A DNA stretch of 32,462 bases from an uncultured Clostridium sp. Its GTDB lineage: Bacteria; Bacillota; Clostridia; TANB77; CAG-508. The translations under genes and the position numbers were made by a program. The stretch is from positions 1-32,462 of the forward strand of contig CANEHB010000022.1 in the NCBI GenBank assembly GCA_947427205.1. Direction: 5' to 3'. Positions 14,018 through 25,500 of the stretch are shown piece after piece (within the stretch, counting starts at the first letter, position 1; each line of letters begins with the position of its first letter). The notes beneath the pieces were generated by a model. The model ran no database searches and was not told the DNA's origin. It saw nothing but the letters and a program-made list of their open reading frames with translations.

Positions 14018-16660
14018 TTAATGGCTATGTTTAGATCTTTTTTCACTTTTTTTATTATCATGTTTATGTAAATTATATACTATGTCTGAACTACTAGCAG
14101 TTATGTCATCTACATCTCCACCTAATTTAGCATAATTATTATTAATTTTTGAAAGTTTCATATTTGATTCTAAACTTTCATAATCTGAAACTGCACTTGC
14201 TAAATCATTATATGCTTCTCCTGTATCTCCTGATAATCCAAGTGAACTTTGAACTGTTCTTTTTACATCATCATTTACTTCAAATCCAGAATCTGTTAAA
14301 ACTCCATGTGATATATTATCTATCAACCATTGAGTAGTTTTCTCAACAGAATCTCGTTCATCTGATGATAAAACATTATCATAGCTGCCATCTGTATTTG
14401 CTCTTCTTGATGATAATATTATTGAAGCAAGTGTTTTTCTTATTTCATTTTTCTGTTTTTGTAATTCTGTTTTTGTTGCTCCTCTATTTCTATTTTTTGC
14501 TCTTTGTTCTATACTACTCTTATTCCAGAAGTTTGCATATTCTGCTTGCTTATATGTTTTTTGCATTTCTAATCTACCAGCTTCACTTTGTTGATATTTT
14601 TTTAGAATTTTTCCGTCATCCGCTTCGGCAAGCTCTTTTGCTTTTTTCTCATACTCTCTAGCCTCTTTATCTTTACCTTTTATACTTTCAGCTATTTTAT
14701 CTACTTTCGCTCCATTCTCTTCTATTTGTCTTTGAAGAGCTACTATTCTTGGGTCATGGTCTTTAATAAAAGGATCTTTAGCTTTTAATTTTTCTATCTC
14801 CTTAGACTTTTTAGCTGAATCATCATTTAACTCATCTATATTTTTTTCACCTTCAGCAAAACTATTACTTGCTTCATAAGCTTTTTCTCGTAATTCTGCA
14901 TATTCTTTTAACTCATCATCATCTGCTATAAGCTTTTGCCTTGCTTCTGAGATTTGTTTATCCATTCCTTCAATTTCTTTACCTAATTTTGCATATTGTT
15001 TTTTATCTTCTCTATCATTTGTATGTGCTGCATCATGTGAAGATGTGCCTTTACTTGAACTAAACAATTGAGATGTTCCTTTAGAAATACCTTTCCCTAG
15101 TCCAAATGCTTCCATCGCTCCCATACCACCTGACATATATGCCATTGATGCTCCCATCATTCCTAGAATACTAGAAGATGATCCAAATCTACGATTATCT
15201 AGCATTTTAGCAAATTTTGAAGATTTAAATGTATCATTCATAGTTTTAAAACCATTGATACCTTTCTTTATTCCACCAAAAGCTGTTCCTCCTACAGTTC
15301 CTATTCCACCACCAATAGCCTTTCCTATTCCACCTATTTTAGAATTTCCGATTGCATTCATTCCACTTCCAATTGCTGCACCCACTTTAGTATTTTTTAA
15401 TAATTCTTTATCATGCCCTACGGCTTTTCCTAGTCTTCTAGCTGTATTTTTTGAAAAATTTATACCTTTTCTTGCTGTAGTTCCTAATTTTTGTGCATTC
15501 TTTACAGCCATCATTCCAACTGCTATACCACCTGCAAATGAAGTTGAACTGTTATCATCTTGGAATCCAAATATTTTTCTAACAATTTTTTCACCATCAT
15601 TTACAAATTTTAAGCATAGGATTGCTAGAACGCCATTTACAAGTTGATTATATTCAAGCGAATCAAGTAAATTAATACCAAGAATTCCTGGAGAAGATTC
15701 TACAATTAATCCAAAAGCTGTTCTTACAAATGCTATATATAATATACAATGAAATGGTTGTATTAAAATTGTATATACAAACTCTTTTAACCATGTTCCT
15801 AAAGCTTGTGCTTTTCCATCACCCATTTTATCTATTGAATATGTTAATGATATAAGTGGTGATATTATAATTAAAAATCCGACTTTTATCATACGACTAA
15901 TATATGAAAGTAAAAATGCTAATGATTGAAATACTATTGCACAAAATACTAATACTGAAACTATACTTGGTATCCCCACACCTAAAACTGCATTTATTCC
16001 TATTCCAGCAATAATACCACTTATACTATTTTCAATATTTGTATCTGTAAGTGTTGAATTTAAAGCATTTACTATGGCATTATTGCAATATATTGCAAAT
16101 ATTGCTATATACTGTAATACGAATATTAATAATAAACTACAACACCAATCTATTAACATTTTTTTATATTTTGCTTTTTCTTCTGCTATTGTTGAAATAG
16201 CCATTCTTATTCCTACATATACCAGAATTACTAAAAGTATGGCACTTGCAATCAATCTCATTATATAAAACCATCCTGCTATAGAAGTTCTAATTGTATA
16301 TGCTATTGATCCGTTTGCTACTCCATTTACATCAAAAAAGTTTACATCCAATAATTTATATTTATTAAAGAATATATCAAAAGGTGTAATAATTGAAAGC
16401 ATTCCTGAATTTCCATAATTTACACCATCTGCTTCAGCTAAATTTGCAACTATAATATCTAACACAAAAGCAAGACCTGTTGCTAAAACTCTTTTATCCC
16501 AATAAACTATTGATACTATTCCACCTGCTAAATCAGTTACTGTATTTAAAGTGTCTTCAGATATACCATTTGCATATGAAATATTGCTTGAGAAAATAAA
16601 CTCAAACATTACTATTAGCAATATAAAAATTATTAGTATTTTACTAAAAAATTTTTTCAT
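14018..16660 (-). CDS. VirB6/TrbL-like channel protein with long tail (880 aa)
   Basis: An N-terminal signal-like segment (1-30, ending ISYA) is followed by a polytopic core at about 40-370, the VirB6/TrbL-type inner-membrane channel. The core shows the window's family signatures: ITPFDIFFN, FFD, then GIRMAISTIAEEKAKYKKML (150-169), SIDKMGDGKAQA (275-286), WLKEF and RKIFGFQDDN (361-370). From about 375 a Gly/Lys linker leads to a Gly/Met/Ala hydrophobic stretch (497-523), then a highly charged, coiled-coil-like region (about 550-760) and an acidic/polar end. VirB6 proteins proper are around 300 aa, so more than half of this protein is extra. AAGGAG precedes the ATG. The last of the VirB6-like genes in the operon. 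Confidence 0.85.
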   Translation of the reverse strand: MKKFFSKILIIFILLIVMFEFIFSSNISYANGISEDTLNTVTDLAGGIVSIVYWDKRVLATGLAFVLDIIVANLAEADGVNYGNSGMLSIITPFDIFFNKYKLLDVNFFDVNGVANGSIAYTIRTSIAGWFYIMRLIASAILLVILVYVGIRMAISTIAEEKAKYKKMLIDWCCSLLLIFVLQYIAIFAIYCNNAIVNALNSTLTDTNIENSISGIIAGIGINAVLGVGIPSIVSVLVFCAIVFQSLAFLLSYISRMIKVGFLIIISPLISLTYSIDKMGDGKAQALGTWLKEFVYTILIQPFHCILYIAFVRTAFGLIVESSPGILGINLLDSLEYNQLVNGVLAILCLKFVNDGEKIVRKIFGFQDDNSSTSFAGGIAVGMMAVKNAQKLGTTARKGINFSKNTARRLGKAVGHDKELLKNTKVGAAIGSGMNAIGNSKIGGIGKAIGGGIGTVGGTAFGGIKKGINGFKTMNDTFKSSKFAKMLDNRRFGSSSSILGMMGASMAYMSGGMGAMEAFGLGKGISKGTSQLFSSSKGTSSHDAAHTNDREDKKQYAKLGKEIEGMDKQISEARQKLIADDDELKEYAELREKAYEASNSFAEGEKNIDELNDDSAKKSKEIEKLKAKDPFIKDHDPRIVALQRQIEENGAKVDKIAESIKGKDKEAREYEKKAKELAEADDGKILKKYQQSEAGRLEMQKTYKQAEYANFWNKSSIEQRAKNRNRGATKTELQKQKNEIRKTLASIILSSRRANTDGSYDNVLSSDERDSVEKTTQWLIDNISHGVLTDSGFEVNDDVKRTVQSSLGLSGDTGEAYNDLASAVSDYESLESNMKLSKINNNYAKLGGDVDDITASSSDIVYNLHKHDNKKSEKRSKHSH

Positions 16661-16746
16661 ATCTTTAACTCCTTAAATTTTATATCTATTAATTATTTTT
16701 TCATAAATTTTAGTTACTTATTTCTATCTTATCTAAAATTAAATTT

Positions 16747-19665
16747 CTATGTTAATCTTCTTGTTACTTTACTTTGTGTTTCTTCAATTCTTTTCTTTTG
16801 CTCTTTTAGTACTTCTAATTGAACACTTTTTCCTTGATATATCTTACTTGTATAATCTTCATTCATTGCAGATATTTCTTGTTCTTTTTTACTAATTTTA
16901 GCTTGTAATTTTTTAGCTGCTTCATCTAATTTTCTTTGATATTTTTCATGCATACTAGTATTATCTGTATCTAATCTTCTACCTTCACTTACTAATGCCT
17001 TACCAATTATATCTGCTTGTTCTATGATTAACTGTTCTACTTTTCTATCTATTTCTTCTTGTGAATCTCCTGTTACTTTTTTAATTTTTTCTTCATATAA
17101 TCTATCTAATTTTTCTAATTGTCTATCAGATAATCTACTAACATCTATATCTATATCTTGTTTTTTATTATTAAATTCTTTTACTGTTAAAACATCTTTT
17201 GTAATATCTATATCTTTTAATTCTTTTTCTTCTAATTCTTCCCATTTTAAGTCTTTTTCTGACTCACTTCTTACATCTAAGCTTTGATTAATTACTTTTT
17301 CATATTTTGCACCTACACCAACATTTACAAATTCTTCTGAAATATCTGCTATTAATGCATTTTTATCCATTCCTAAATCTTCTGATTGTTTCAATTTAGA
17401 TTGTATTGAGGTTCTATTTGCATATTCTAATAACTTTGTTTCATTATTGTTTATTGCTGCTTTTTGAGTATCATCAAATCCTTGTCCTCCATAAATACCT
17501 TTTTGCGATTTGAATTTTTGCAATTCTTCCCTTATTTTTGATGATGAATCTTGTGGAGCTGTACTTAATATATTCATTACATTTGTTTTAAAAGTTCCAA
17601 ATCTTTGGTCTCCTTCAAATGCATCTCCCATTTCTTTTAATTGCTTATTTAATTCTTCTAACGCCTTTGAGCCCTCACCAAAATCTCCATTATATTTATC
17701 TGCATTTTGTATTACATCATCTAAAGTAAATCTTGCATCTACTGCATCATCAATTCCCATTTCTTTTAATTCTCTAGAAACTCCATTTGATATTGTTCTA
17801 CCACTACTTGTTAAAAATTCCTGTGTTCCCTTAAAAATTGCTGCTCCAGCTCCAATAGCAGTAGCTACATTTCCACCTGTTCCATAAATTCCAGAACCTA
17901 TCATTAAACCTACACCTGCTGTTGCAGACATTTTTCCGAGTGTTCCTAATTCTCTTAATACTTCTGATTGTCCAAGTGATGTTTTTATTTTATCTACTCT
18001 ACCTTTTACTCCATTTATAGCTTTTCCACGCATTGTGTGTTTTTTAGCTACATTTAAACGAGCTATAGATTCTGCTTCTTTATCTGAAATAGCTCCATTT
18101 CTATCTTGTTTTATTCTTTGTTTTTCTTCTTCTACTTCTGATAAAAACTCTCCTTTATGTTCATTTCTAGCTTGTTCCATTGCTTCTTCTTTTGTCATAG
18201 CATACTCACCAGTAGCAGAATTTTTACTTGCTTCACGTATTTTATCTGCTCTGTCTTGAATAGCAGCTTTTGATGCAATACTAAATTTAGCATTTTTATT
18301 AAAAATCCCTTGTATACTACTAGTATGCTTTGCTATTTTATCCGCTTTTTTATTATTTAGTTCTGTTCTTACTTCTTCTTTTCTATCTGAAAAACTCTTA
18401 TCTGATCCATCTTCATTTTTATCTTTATCTAGCATTAATCTTTTTAATGCTACTGCTTCAACATGTGCATTTCTTCCAAAGTTTGCAAGATTCTTTCCAA
18501 AATTCTTTGCTCCGTTTACTGCTTTTCTTGTATTTTTACCAAAGTTTTTAGCTTGATTTATTCCAACAGCAGCAGCAGCCATACCTGCTGCTACAGAAGT
18601 TTTACTATTATCATCTTTAAATGCAAATATCTTTCTTATAATTTTTTCTGCTTCTTTAACAAATCTAATCATTAACATTGCAATAATTGATCTTGCCAAT
18701 TTTTGTGTTGAATCTGATGCTTGATTTAATAGCTTGAATGCCATATCTATAAGACACATATATATAATACAGTGAAATGGTTGTATTAATATTGTAAATA
18801 CAAATTCTTTAAGCCATGTATTTAAAGCTTGTGCTTTTCCATCTCCCATTTTATCTATTGAATATGTTAATGTTATTAATGGTGAAATTATGATTAAAAA
18901 TGCTGTTTTTAACATACGGCTAAAATATGCAAATACTAATCCTAAAGTTTGCCATATTAACATACAATATATTATTGTGGCTGCAATAGCATTTAAATCA
19001 AATACTTTTTTTGCCATACTAGCTATAGCTTTATATGTATTTTCCATGTCTTCACTACTTACAGCTGCACCTATTACTTTTACTATAGCATTATTAACAT
19101 TTACAGTAAATATTATTATATATTGAAGTACAAATATTAAAGCTATACTTGCTACCCAATCAACTAGCATTTTTTTGTACATTGCTCTATCTGATGCTAT
19201 TGTTGATATTGCCATTCTTATTCCTACATATATTAGTATTACTAATAATATTGCTGATGCTAATATTCTCATTACATAATACCAGCTTGCTACACTAGTT
19301 CTCATAGAATTAACAAAGTTTTCTTCTGTTCCAATATCAAAAAAGTCAACTTGTAATATTTTTACTCTATTGAAAAATATATCAAATGGTGTGATTGTGC
19401 TAGTGTCTCCTCCATCTGTTGCTCCTTCAGTAAATGCTATCAGTACTGTAAACTTTTGCATAATCCATCCAGCAGCAACTGCAGCTATTCTCAATGGCCA
19501 AGTTAAAATTCCAATAATTCCACCTAAAATATTCCCAAATATATCAAATACACTATCTATTGTATAGCCAGTTACTGATGCATTTGAATAGTTTGACATA
19601 AAGAAATTATTTATCATTAATACTATTAGAATAACTATTAACAACTTCCTAAGTATTCTTCTCAC
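16747..19665 (-). CDS. VirB6/TrbL-like channel protein with long tail (972 aa)
   Basis: Starts at GTG (19665) after a GAAGG/GGTGAG site. Signal-like start, then a core at about 40-355 with ITPFDIFFN (91-99), GIRMAISTIASDRAMYKKML (148-167), SIDKMGDGKAQA (269-280), WLKEF and RKIFAFKDDNSKTS. The tail is charged, with a Gly-rich hydrophobic patch at about 575-612 (GVGLMIGSGIYGTGGN). The end carries EQADIIGKALVSEGRR before a coiled coil. The tail matches that of the 934-aa neighbour in these two places, making the pair the closest relatives of the five. At DNA level one 43-bp stretch in the core (19188-19230) is identical to 22005-22047 in that neighbour. Role as a membrane channel is inferred from the family. 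Confidence 0.85.
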   Translation of the reverse strand: MRRILRKLLIVILIVLMINNFFMSNYSNASVTGYTIDSVFDIFGNILGGIIGILTWPLRIAAVAAGWIMQKFTVLIAFTEGATDGGDTSTITPFDIFFNRVKILQVDFFDIGTEENFVNSMRTSVASWYYVMRILASAILLVILIYVGIRMAISTIASDRAMYKKMLVDWVASIALIFVLQYIIIFTVNVNNAIVKVIGAAVSSEDMENTYKAIASMAKKVFDLNAIAATIIYCMLIWQTLGLVFAYFSRMLKTAFLIIISPLITLTYSIDKMGDGKAQALNTWLKEFVFTILIQPFHCIIYMCLIDMAFKLLNQASDSTQKLARSIIAMLMIRFVKEAEKIIRKIFAFKDDNSKTSVAAGMAAAAVGINQAKNFGKNTRKAVNGAKNFGKNLANFGRNAHVEAVALKRLMLDKDKNEDGSDKSFSDRKEEVRTELNNKKADKIAKHTSSIQGIFNKNAKFSIASKAAIQDRADKIREASKNSATGEYAMTKEEAMEQARNEHKGEFLSEVEEEKQRIKQDRNGAISDKEAESIARLNVAKKHTMRGKAINGVKGRVDKIKTSLGQSEVLRELGTLGKMSATAGVGLMIGSGIYGTGGNVATAIGAGAAIFKGTQEFLTSSGRTISNGVSRELKEMGIDDAVDARFTLDDVIQNADKYNGDFGEGSKALEELNKQLKEMGDAFEGDQRFGTFKTNVMNILSTAPQDSSSKIREELQKFKSQKGIYGGQGFDDTQKAAINNNETKLLEYANRTSIQSKLKQSEDLGMDKNALIADISEEFVNVGVGAKYEKVINQSLDVRSESEKDLKWEELEEKELKDIDITKDVLTVKEFNNKKQDIDIDVSRLSDRQLEKLDRLYEEKIKKVTGDSQEEIDRKVEQLIIEQADIIGKALVSEGRRLDTDNTSMHEKYQRKLDEAAKKLQAKISKKEQEISAMNEDYTSKIYQGKSVQLEVLKEQKKRIEETQSKVTRRLT

Positions 19666-19683
19666 AATCTCACCTTCTTCCTT

Positions 19684-22488
19684 TTATAATGTTAATTTAC
19701 CTAAAGAATTTTTCATTCTAATTAATTTTGCATCTGCTATTTCTTTTTCTTTTACATCTGTAATGCCTTTTGCTTCTATTTCTAATTGACTAATAGCCGT
19801 TTTTAATTTTGACTCATATTCTTCTACAATCTCTGATTTTATTCTTCTTTCTACAAGTCCTATATCTGCTAAAGCTTTTCCTATAATATCTGCTTGTTCT
19901 ATTTTTAGTTCTTGTATATGTCGTTCTACCTCTGCTTTTGCTTGTGCATCTAATCTCATATCTGTTAATTCACTAGTAGCTCCTTCTATCATATCATCAA
20001 ATTGTGCTGAAATGTCTTCTATAATATTTTCATCATTTTTCATTTTACTTTGTATATAATTATCTATTTCTTTTCTATTTTCATCAAACTCTTCTTTAGT
20101 TTCAACTTTTTCCACATTTCTTCTTACCACATCTTCTATTACTCTATCATCTGTAACTAGTTCATCACTAAAGAATCTATCCATAACTTCTTCTACAAAA
20201 GTATCATTGTCAACATTTAACTCTCCTGCTGCTTCAACTTTTTGATATATTTGTTTTAAATTTTCGTAATCTGCTAATTTCTGTACAGCATTTCTTACTG
20301 CTCCATTATTGGTTTCATATAAAGTTTTACCATCTCCACCTTTCATTGGTGTACCTTTACCACCAACAGTATCAAGAGCAAATTTTATGACATCATCAGT
20401 TTTTGATGCATCTGCACCAATTCCTCTTTGTACTGTATTTTTTATTTGAGTTTTATATTTTCCTTCAATATGTGCTTCTTGAAGTGCATCTTCTATTTCT
20501 TGCATTATTTCGTCTAACACTCTTTTAGCTTCATCATCATCTGAAAATAATCCAAGTGCTTCTTTAGTTAAACCATTTACATCAAATTTAGTTTTAGCAC
20601 CTAATGCAGCATAACTGTCAGCAACTGAACCTGCTAATGTTCTTGTTGTATTTTGGAAAAATCCTTGTGAACCTTTATACATTGCCATACCAGACATCAA
20701 AGCTGTTGGCATGTTTCCATTTGTTCCATATATTCCAGATCCAACCATAGTTCCAAGTCCAGCTGATATTACTCCTTTTCCTAAACCTGTAATAAATTGT
20801 AATGTATCACTTTGTTTATATAATTCTGCTCCTTTTTTAATTACTCCTCTAGCTCCTCTTATAGGTGCTGTAGCAACTCTTGTAGCTGTTTTTGCTCCTC
20901 TTATAGTAGCCGTTATTGGTGCTCCTACAAAATTAACTGCTCGTCCTAATTTAGTTTTTCCTCTTGTTAATTTTACTGGTCCCTTACTTTCAGCTCTTTT
21001 TTTCTTAGCTAAATTCACTCTTGCAATTGACATTGCTTCTCTTGTAGTTATTCCTGGATTTTGTTTACTTATTTGCGCTGCTAATGACTTAATTTCTGCT
21101 GAAGTTGCTTTAACATTATATTTTTCTTCTATTTTTTCTGCTTGATTTTCATTTCTATTTATTCTTATATCTTCTTTTCTTTCTGCTATAGTTTTATCTG
21201 GGTCATTTCCTGTATGTAATACTCTCCCTCCAACAGCTCTTGCTGTAATTCCAGCTCCTACTGCTAAAGCTTTCATACTGCTTCCTGCTTGTTTTGCCAT
21301 TCCTTTAAAGTTTCTTACTCCATTTAATGAAGATCTTGCAGCACTTCCTGCTCCTTTAGCTTTGCTCATTGCCATTGCTGCTATTGCAGCACCAGCTCCT
21401 ATAGATGTAGAACTATTATCATCTTGGAATTGGAATATTTTTCTTACAAGGTTTTCTCCTTCTTTTACGAATTTAACACATAATATAGCAACAACAGCTG
21501 TTGCTATAGTGTCTTTTGATACTCCATTTAAACCATTAGTTGTTAATAGTTTAAATCCTACATCAACAAAACACATATATATAATACAGTGGAATGGTTG
21601 TATTAATATTGTGAAAACAAATTCTTTTAACCAACTTCCTATAGCTTGTGCTTTACCATCTCCCATTTTATCTATTGAATATGTTAATGTTATAAGTGGT
21701 GCTATTATTACTAAAAACGCTAATTTTAACATACGATTAAAATATGATATAAGTAATCCAAAAGTTTGCCATACTAACATACAATATATTACTGTTGCTG
21801 CAATAGAATCAAGTTCAAGAACTTTAAATGCTAAATCTCTTATAACTGTATAAGTATCAGATATTAATTTTGAATTCACTGATAATGAAATCGCATTAAC
21901 TATTGAACTACATACTGTTACAGTAAATATTATTATATAATGCATTAAAAATACTAGTGCTAAACTAACTATCCAATCAAATAGCATCTTTTTATACATT
22001 GCTTTATCTGATGCTATTGTTGATATTGCCATTCTTATTCCTACATAAATTAATATTACTAATAATATTACTGTTGCAAGCAGTCTTAAAACATAATACC
22101 ATGATGCTATACCTGTTCTTATTTTATTAACTATAGTATCTTCTGTTCCTATATCAAAAAAATTTATATCCACTATTTGAACTTTATTGAAGAATATATC
22201 AAATGGTGTAATTATTGACATGTCTACAGAGCCTGCTCCGTCTGTAGTGCCCTCTATGTATGCTACTCCAGCTGTGAGCGCATTCATTGCATAACCAGCA
22301 GCAAGCGCAACAATCCTTATTGGATAGGTTAGTAAGCCTATAACAGATCCTATAAGTCCTGATAACCATTCTTCAAATGGATCTGCCATTTCTGCTGGAT
22401 CTTCAGCCCTAACTCCACTAATAAGAAAATTGTTCAATATTAAAATTACTAAAAAAATTATTAATACTTTCTTTAATACTTTTTTCAC
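19684..22488 (-). CDS. VirB6/TrbL-like channel protein with long tail (934 aa)
   Basis: Starts at GTG. A signal peptide-like start (VRA before EDP, about 28) is followed by a core at about 40-360: ITPFDIFFN, GIRMAISTIASDKAMYKKML (150-169), TYSIDKMGDGKAQAIGSWLK (269-288) and RKIFQFQDDNSSTS. The tail begins with a basic Ala/Gly linker, then charged helices, a Gly-rich hydrophobic patch at about 566-604 (GLGTMVGSGIYGTNGN) and a C-terminal coiled coil carrying EQADIIGKALADIG. This order matches the 972-aa paralog, so the whole gene was duplicated, not only the core. It lies 19 bp from that gene. Confidence 0.85.
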   Translation of the reverse strand: MKKVLKKVLIIFLVILILNNFLISGVRAEDPAEMADPFEEWLSGLIGSVIGLLTYPIRIVALAAGYAMNALTAGVAYIEGTTDGAGSVDMSIITPFDIFFNKVQIVDINFFDIGTEDTIVNKIRTGIASWYYVLRLLATVILLVILIYVGIRMAISTIASDKAMYKKMLFDWIVSLALVFLMHYIIIFTVTVCSSIVNAISLSVNSKLISDTYTVIRDLAFKVLELDSIAATVIYCMLVWQTFGLLISYFNRMLKLAFLVIIAPLITLTYSIDKMGDGKAQAIGSWLKEFVFTILIQPFHCIIYMCFVDVGFKLLTTNGLNGVSKDTIATAVVAILCVKFVKEGENLVRKIFQFQDDNSSTSIGAGAAIAAMAMSKAKGAGSAARSSLNGVRNFKGMAKQAGSSMKALAVGAGITARAVGGRVLHTGNDPDKTIAERKEDIRINRNENQAEKIEEKYNVKATSAEIKSLAAQISKQNPGITTREAMSIARVNLAKKKRAESKGPVKLTRGKTKLGRAVNFVGAPITATIRGAKTATRVATAPIRGARGVIKKGAELYKQSDTLQFITGLGKGVISAGLGTMVGSGIYGTNGNMPTALMSGMAMYKGSQGFFQNTTRTLAGSVADSYAALGAKTKFDVNGLTKEALGLFSDDDEAKRVLDEIMQEIEDALQEAHIEGKYKTQIKNTVQRGIGADASKTDDVIKFALDTVGGKGTPMKGGDGKTLYETNNGAVRNAVQKLADYENLKQIYQKVEAAGELNVDNDTFVEEVMDRFFSDELVTDDRVIEDVVRRNVEKVETKEEFDENRKEIDNYIQSKMKNDENIIEDISAQFDDMIEGATSELTDMRLDAQAKAEVERHIQELKIEQADIIGKALADIGLVERRIKSEIVEEYESKLKTAISQLEIEAKGITDVKEKEIADAKLIRMKNSLGKLTL

Positions 22489-22505
22489 AGCTTTCTCTTC
22501 TTTCT

Positions 22506-25500
22506 TTATTTTTTACCTAAATTTTTAATAAATGTATCTACATCTCCTATTGGTCCTGACTGATCTAATTTTCTTTCTGAATTTTTCATTGCTAATTCTT
22601 TTTGAGTTAACCTTCTTTGTTTTTGTTGTGTATCATTTAATTTATTTATTTGTGCAAATACCTCTTCTCTAGTTAAAGCACTAGTTTGTGGATCTTTTCT
22701 TAATTCTTCTGTAAATTCTTTTAAATTATCTTGTGCTATTTTTTTTGTAAGTTCCTCTATTTTTTTAGCAGTTTCTCCAGCAGCTTTTGCTTTTGCTATT
22801 TCACTATCTAACTTATCTACATATTTTCTACTTCTTTCATCTGCTTGAGCTTTATAAGTTTCAATTTGTAATCTATCAGAGTAATATGCAACTGCTGCTG
22901 CACCTTTTGCTTTAACTTTCTTTGTATATCCTAAATTTCCTGATTTAAGTTCTAGTTCTTGTCTTGCATATTGATTAACTTCTTCTAATTCTTTTCTCAT
23001 TAATAATAATTCTAATACATCTGATGATTCCTCTTGAGATAAATTAATTTCTTTACCACCACTTGTTATATCTCCATTTTTTACTTTATCAATAACTGCA
23101 TCTGTTGAAACTTCTTCTAATCCATCTATTGAAAGCTCTAATACCTGTTGTAATTTTCTCTTTCTTGCTCTTATCGTTTTCTCTACTTGATTTTTAGCAG
23201 TTTTTCTCTCTTCAATTTTTACTTCTTCATTATCTGAAGCTTTAACATATGTTTGTATTGCTTTTTGAAGTTTAGAATCATCTATTTCATTTATATTTAG
23301 TTTTTTACTACCATCTGATGTTCCTGCTGTTCTAGAACCATCACTTGTATTTACTATTTGAGAACCATCTTTTCTTGAACCAAATAATTTTTTCTTTTTA
23401 GTATCTGGTCTTCCTTCTCTTAATTTTGCTAAAACATCTTCTGATTTTATATGAGAAAAATCTTTTTGTCCTTCTGCTACACTTTCAACTGCATTTTGAA
23501 TAGATGCTTTATCTAGTTCATTTATTTTATCTAAAATACTTGTAGATTCTTTAAGTTCTGCTATATTTGCTTTCTCTTTTAATGTGTCAATTAAAGCATT
23601 TTTTCCTTCTTTAAAGATATCTTCCACATGTTGTCCTTCTTCTAATATTTTAGAATTTATTAAATTATTTGATAATCTATTAAGCATTTCATTTTGAATT
23701 GATTTACTATTTACATCAAGCTTTCCACTTTTTAGCATTTGTTCTATTACTAAATCTAATTCTTTATTAATATTTTTTACATCTGCATCTGTAAGATCAC
23801 GTTTGCTTCCATCTAATTTTACTATTTCTAATTTATCTTTTTTAACATCTGTTTTTGCTTTACCATCTAGTCTTCCCTCAATTGATTGTGTTGTTCCTGT
23901 TTTTGGATCATATATTAGTCCTTGCTCTGCATATAAAGCAATCATAACCTTATTGTAATCCTCTACTGCAAAATCTACTTTCTTTCTTATATCTCCTGTT
24001 TTTGGATCATATTCATATCCTAATTTTTCAAATTCTTCTTTTTTTAATTTATCTTCTTGATCTTTTTGAGCTTTTTCATATTCTGCCTCTTGAACAGACA
24101 TTTCTAGATTTAATCCATCAGTTATAAAATCCATTTGCTGTTTTCTCATTTGTTTAGCACTATGTTTGTTTATTTGATGAATATTTGCAAATATTCCAGT
24201 GTGATTTGCTGTAAATCTAGCTGCTGTTCCTGCTGCTGCAACCGCTGCCATTGGGATAAATGAAATACCTGCACCAGATATCGCTCCTAAAGTTCCAACT
24301 GTTAGTCCAGCGATTCCACCATTTTTTAAATCTTTTATTTTATTTGAATTCCAACCAAGATCTGCATCTTGTGAAAAACCTTTTTTTAACTTCGAATATA
24401 ATTCTGGATGAGTTCCTTTAACATTAGCTTGCACCATTGCATTCATTTCTCTATTTGCCCTTGTTACAGCTGCTTTTTGAATATCTCTCATAGCTGGTGC
24501 TGAAAATTTTGCAAATCCATATCTTCGTCCACTATAATCTTTATAATTAACTGGTTTTTTGAATGTTTTATTCATTTTCATTTTACCAGCACCTAAAAGT
24601 GCCATACCCATTGTTGGATGTGCTACTAATGTTCCCATACCAACAAACATTGCTGCCATTCCACCAAAACCATTTTTTATTGGTGTTAATACTTGTTCTT
24701 TAAATACTTTTTTATCAGCATCTGTAAATCCTAATAAGCTTTCAGCACTTAATTTACTATATAATCCATTTTTATCTGATACAAACTGTCCTGTTACTCT
24801 ATCTTTATGTTTTGTTCCGAATACTCCTCTTCCTAATTTCTTTAAATTTGATAAATTAATTTGATTACCATTTTTATTTGGAGCAAATTTAAAATGATTT
24901 TGTATATCTAATATTCTTTCTCCACGTGCTGCTGCAGTATTATCTTTTGATAAATCTAATTGCTTAAATTTAGAATAATTCTCCATTGCTTTAAAATATT
25001 CTTGTTTTGCTTTATCATGTTCTGGTGTACCTTCTTTAGTTTCTCCAAGTTTACTTGCAGCTATCTCTACATTACCTCTTAATTTTTGTTCTCCTGATAC
25101 AATTAGTTCTGCTACTGTAGCTCCATTTAGATTTTCTGCTGAATCTGATTGCATAAATTTTGGGTTTTTAGCTAAAACAGCTTCTTTAGCTACATTTCTT
25201 CTACTTTCATATTGCTCTTCTGTTTCTGCATCACTTCCATCAGCATTTCTCTTGAACTCATGTCCTTCACCATTTACGTCCATTTCTTTATCAATAGCTT
25301 TTGAAAAATTTTTTTCAGAATTATTTGCAGATACAGTAGAAATAGCATTTCTTATTCCACTAGCTGCTGTAATTCCAGCAGCTGCTCCTATTTTTCCAAC
25401 GCCTTTTGCTATTCCTGCTAAAGGTGTATTCATCATTGTTTGAGCAAGTGGTTTAGCACCCATATATAAACCTGTTGCAGTTTTTAATGCTTGTTGCATC

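Noticed and set aside
15255..15647. Pro-rich plus-strand open frame within a VirB6-like gene
   Set aside because: It is the antisense shadow of the Gly-rich part of the minus-strand gene; no ribosome binding site and no independent support. The same applies to the long frames at 20711-21145, 21362-21853 and 24559-24864.
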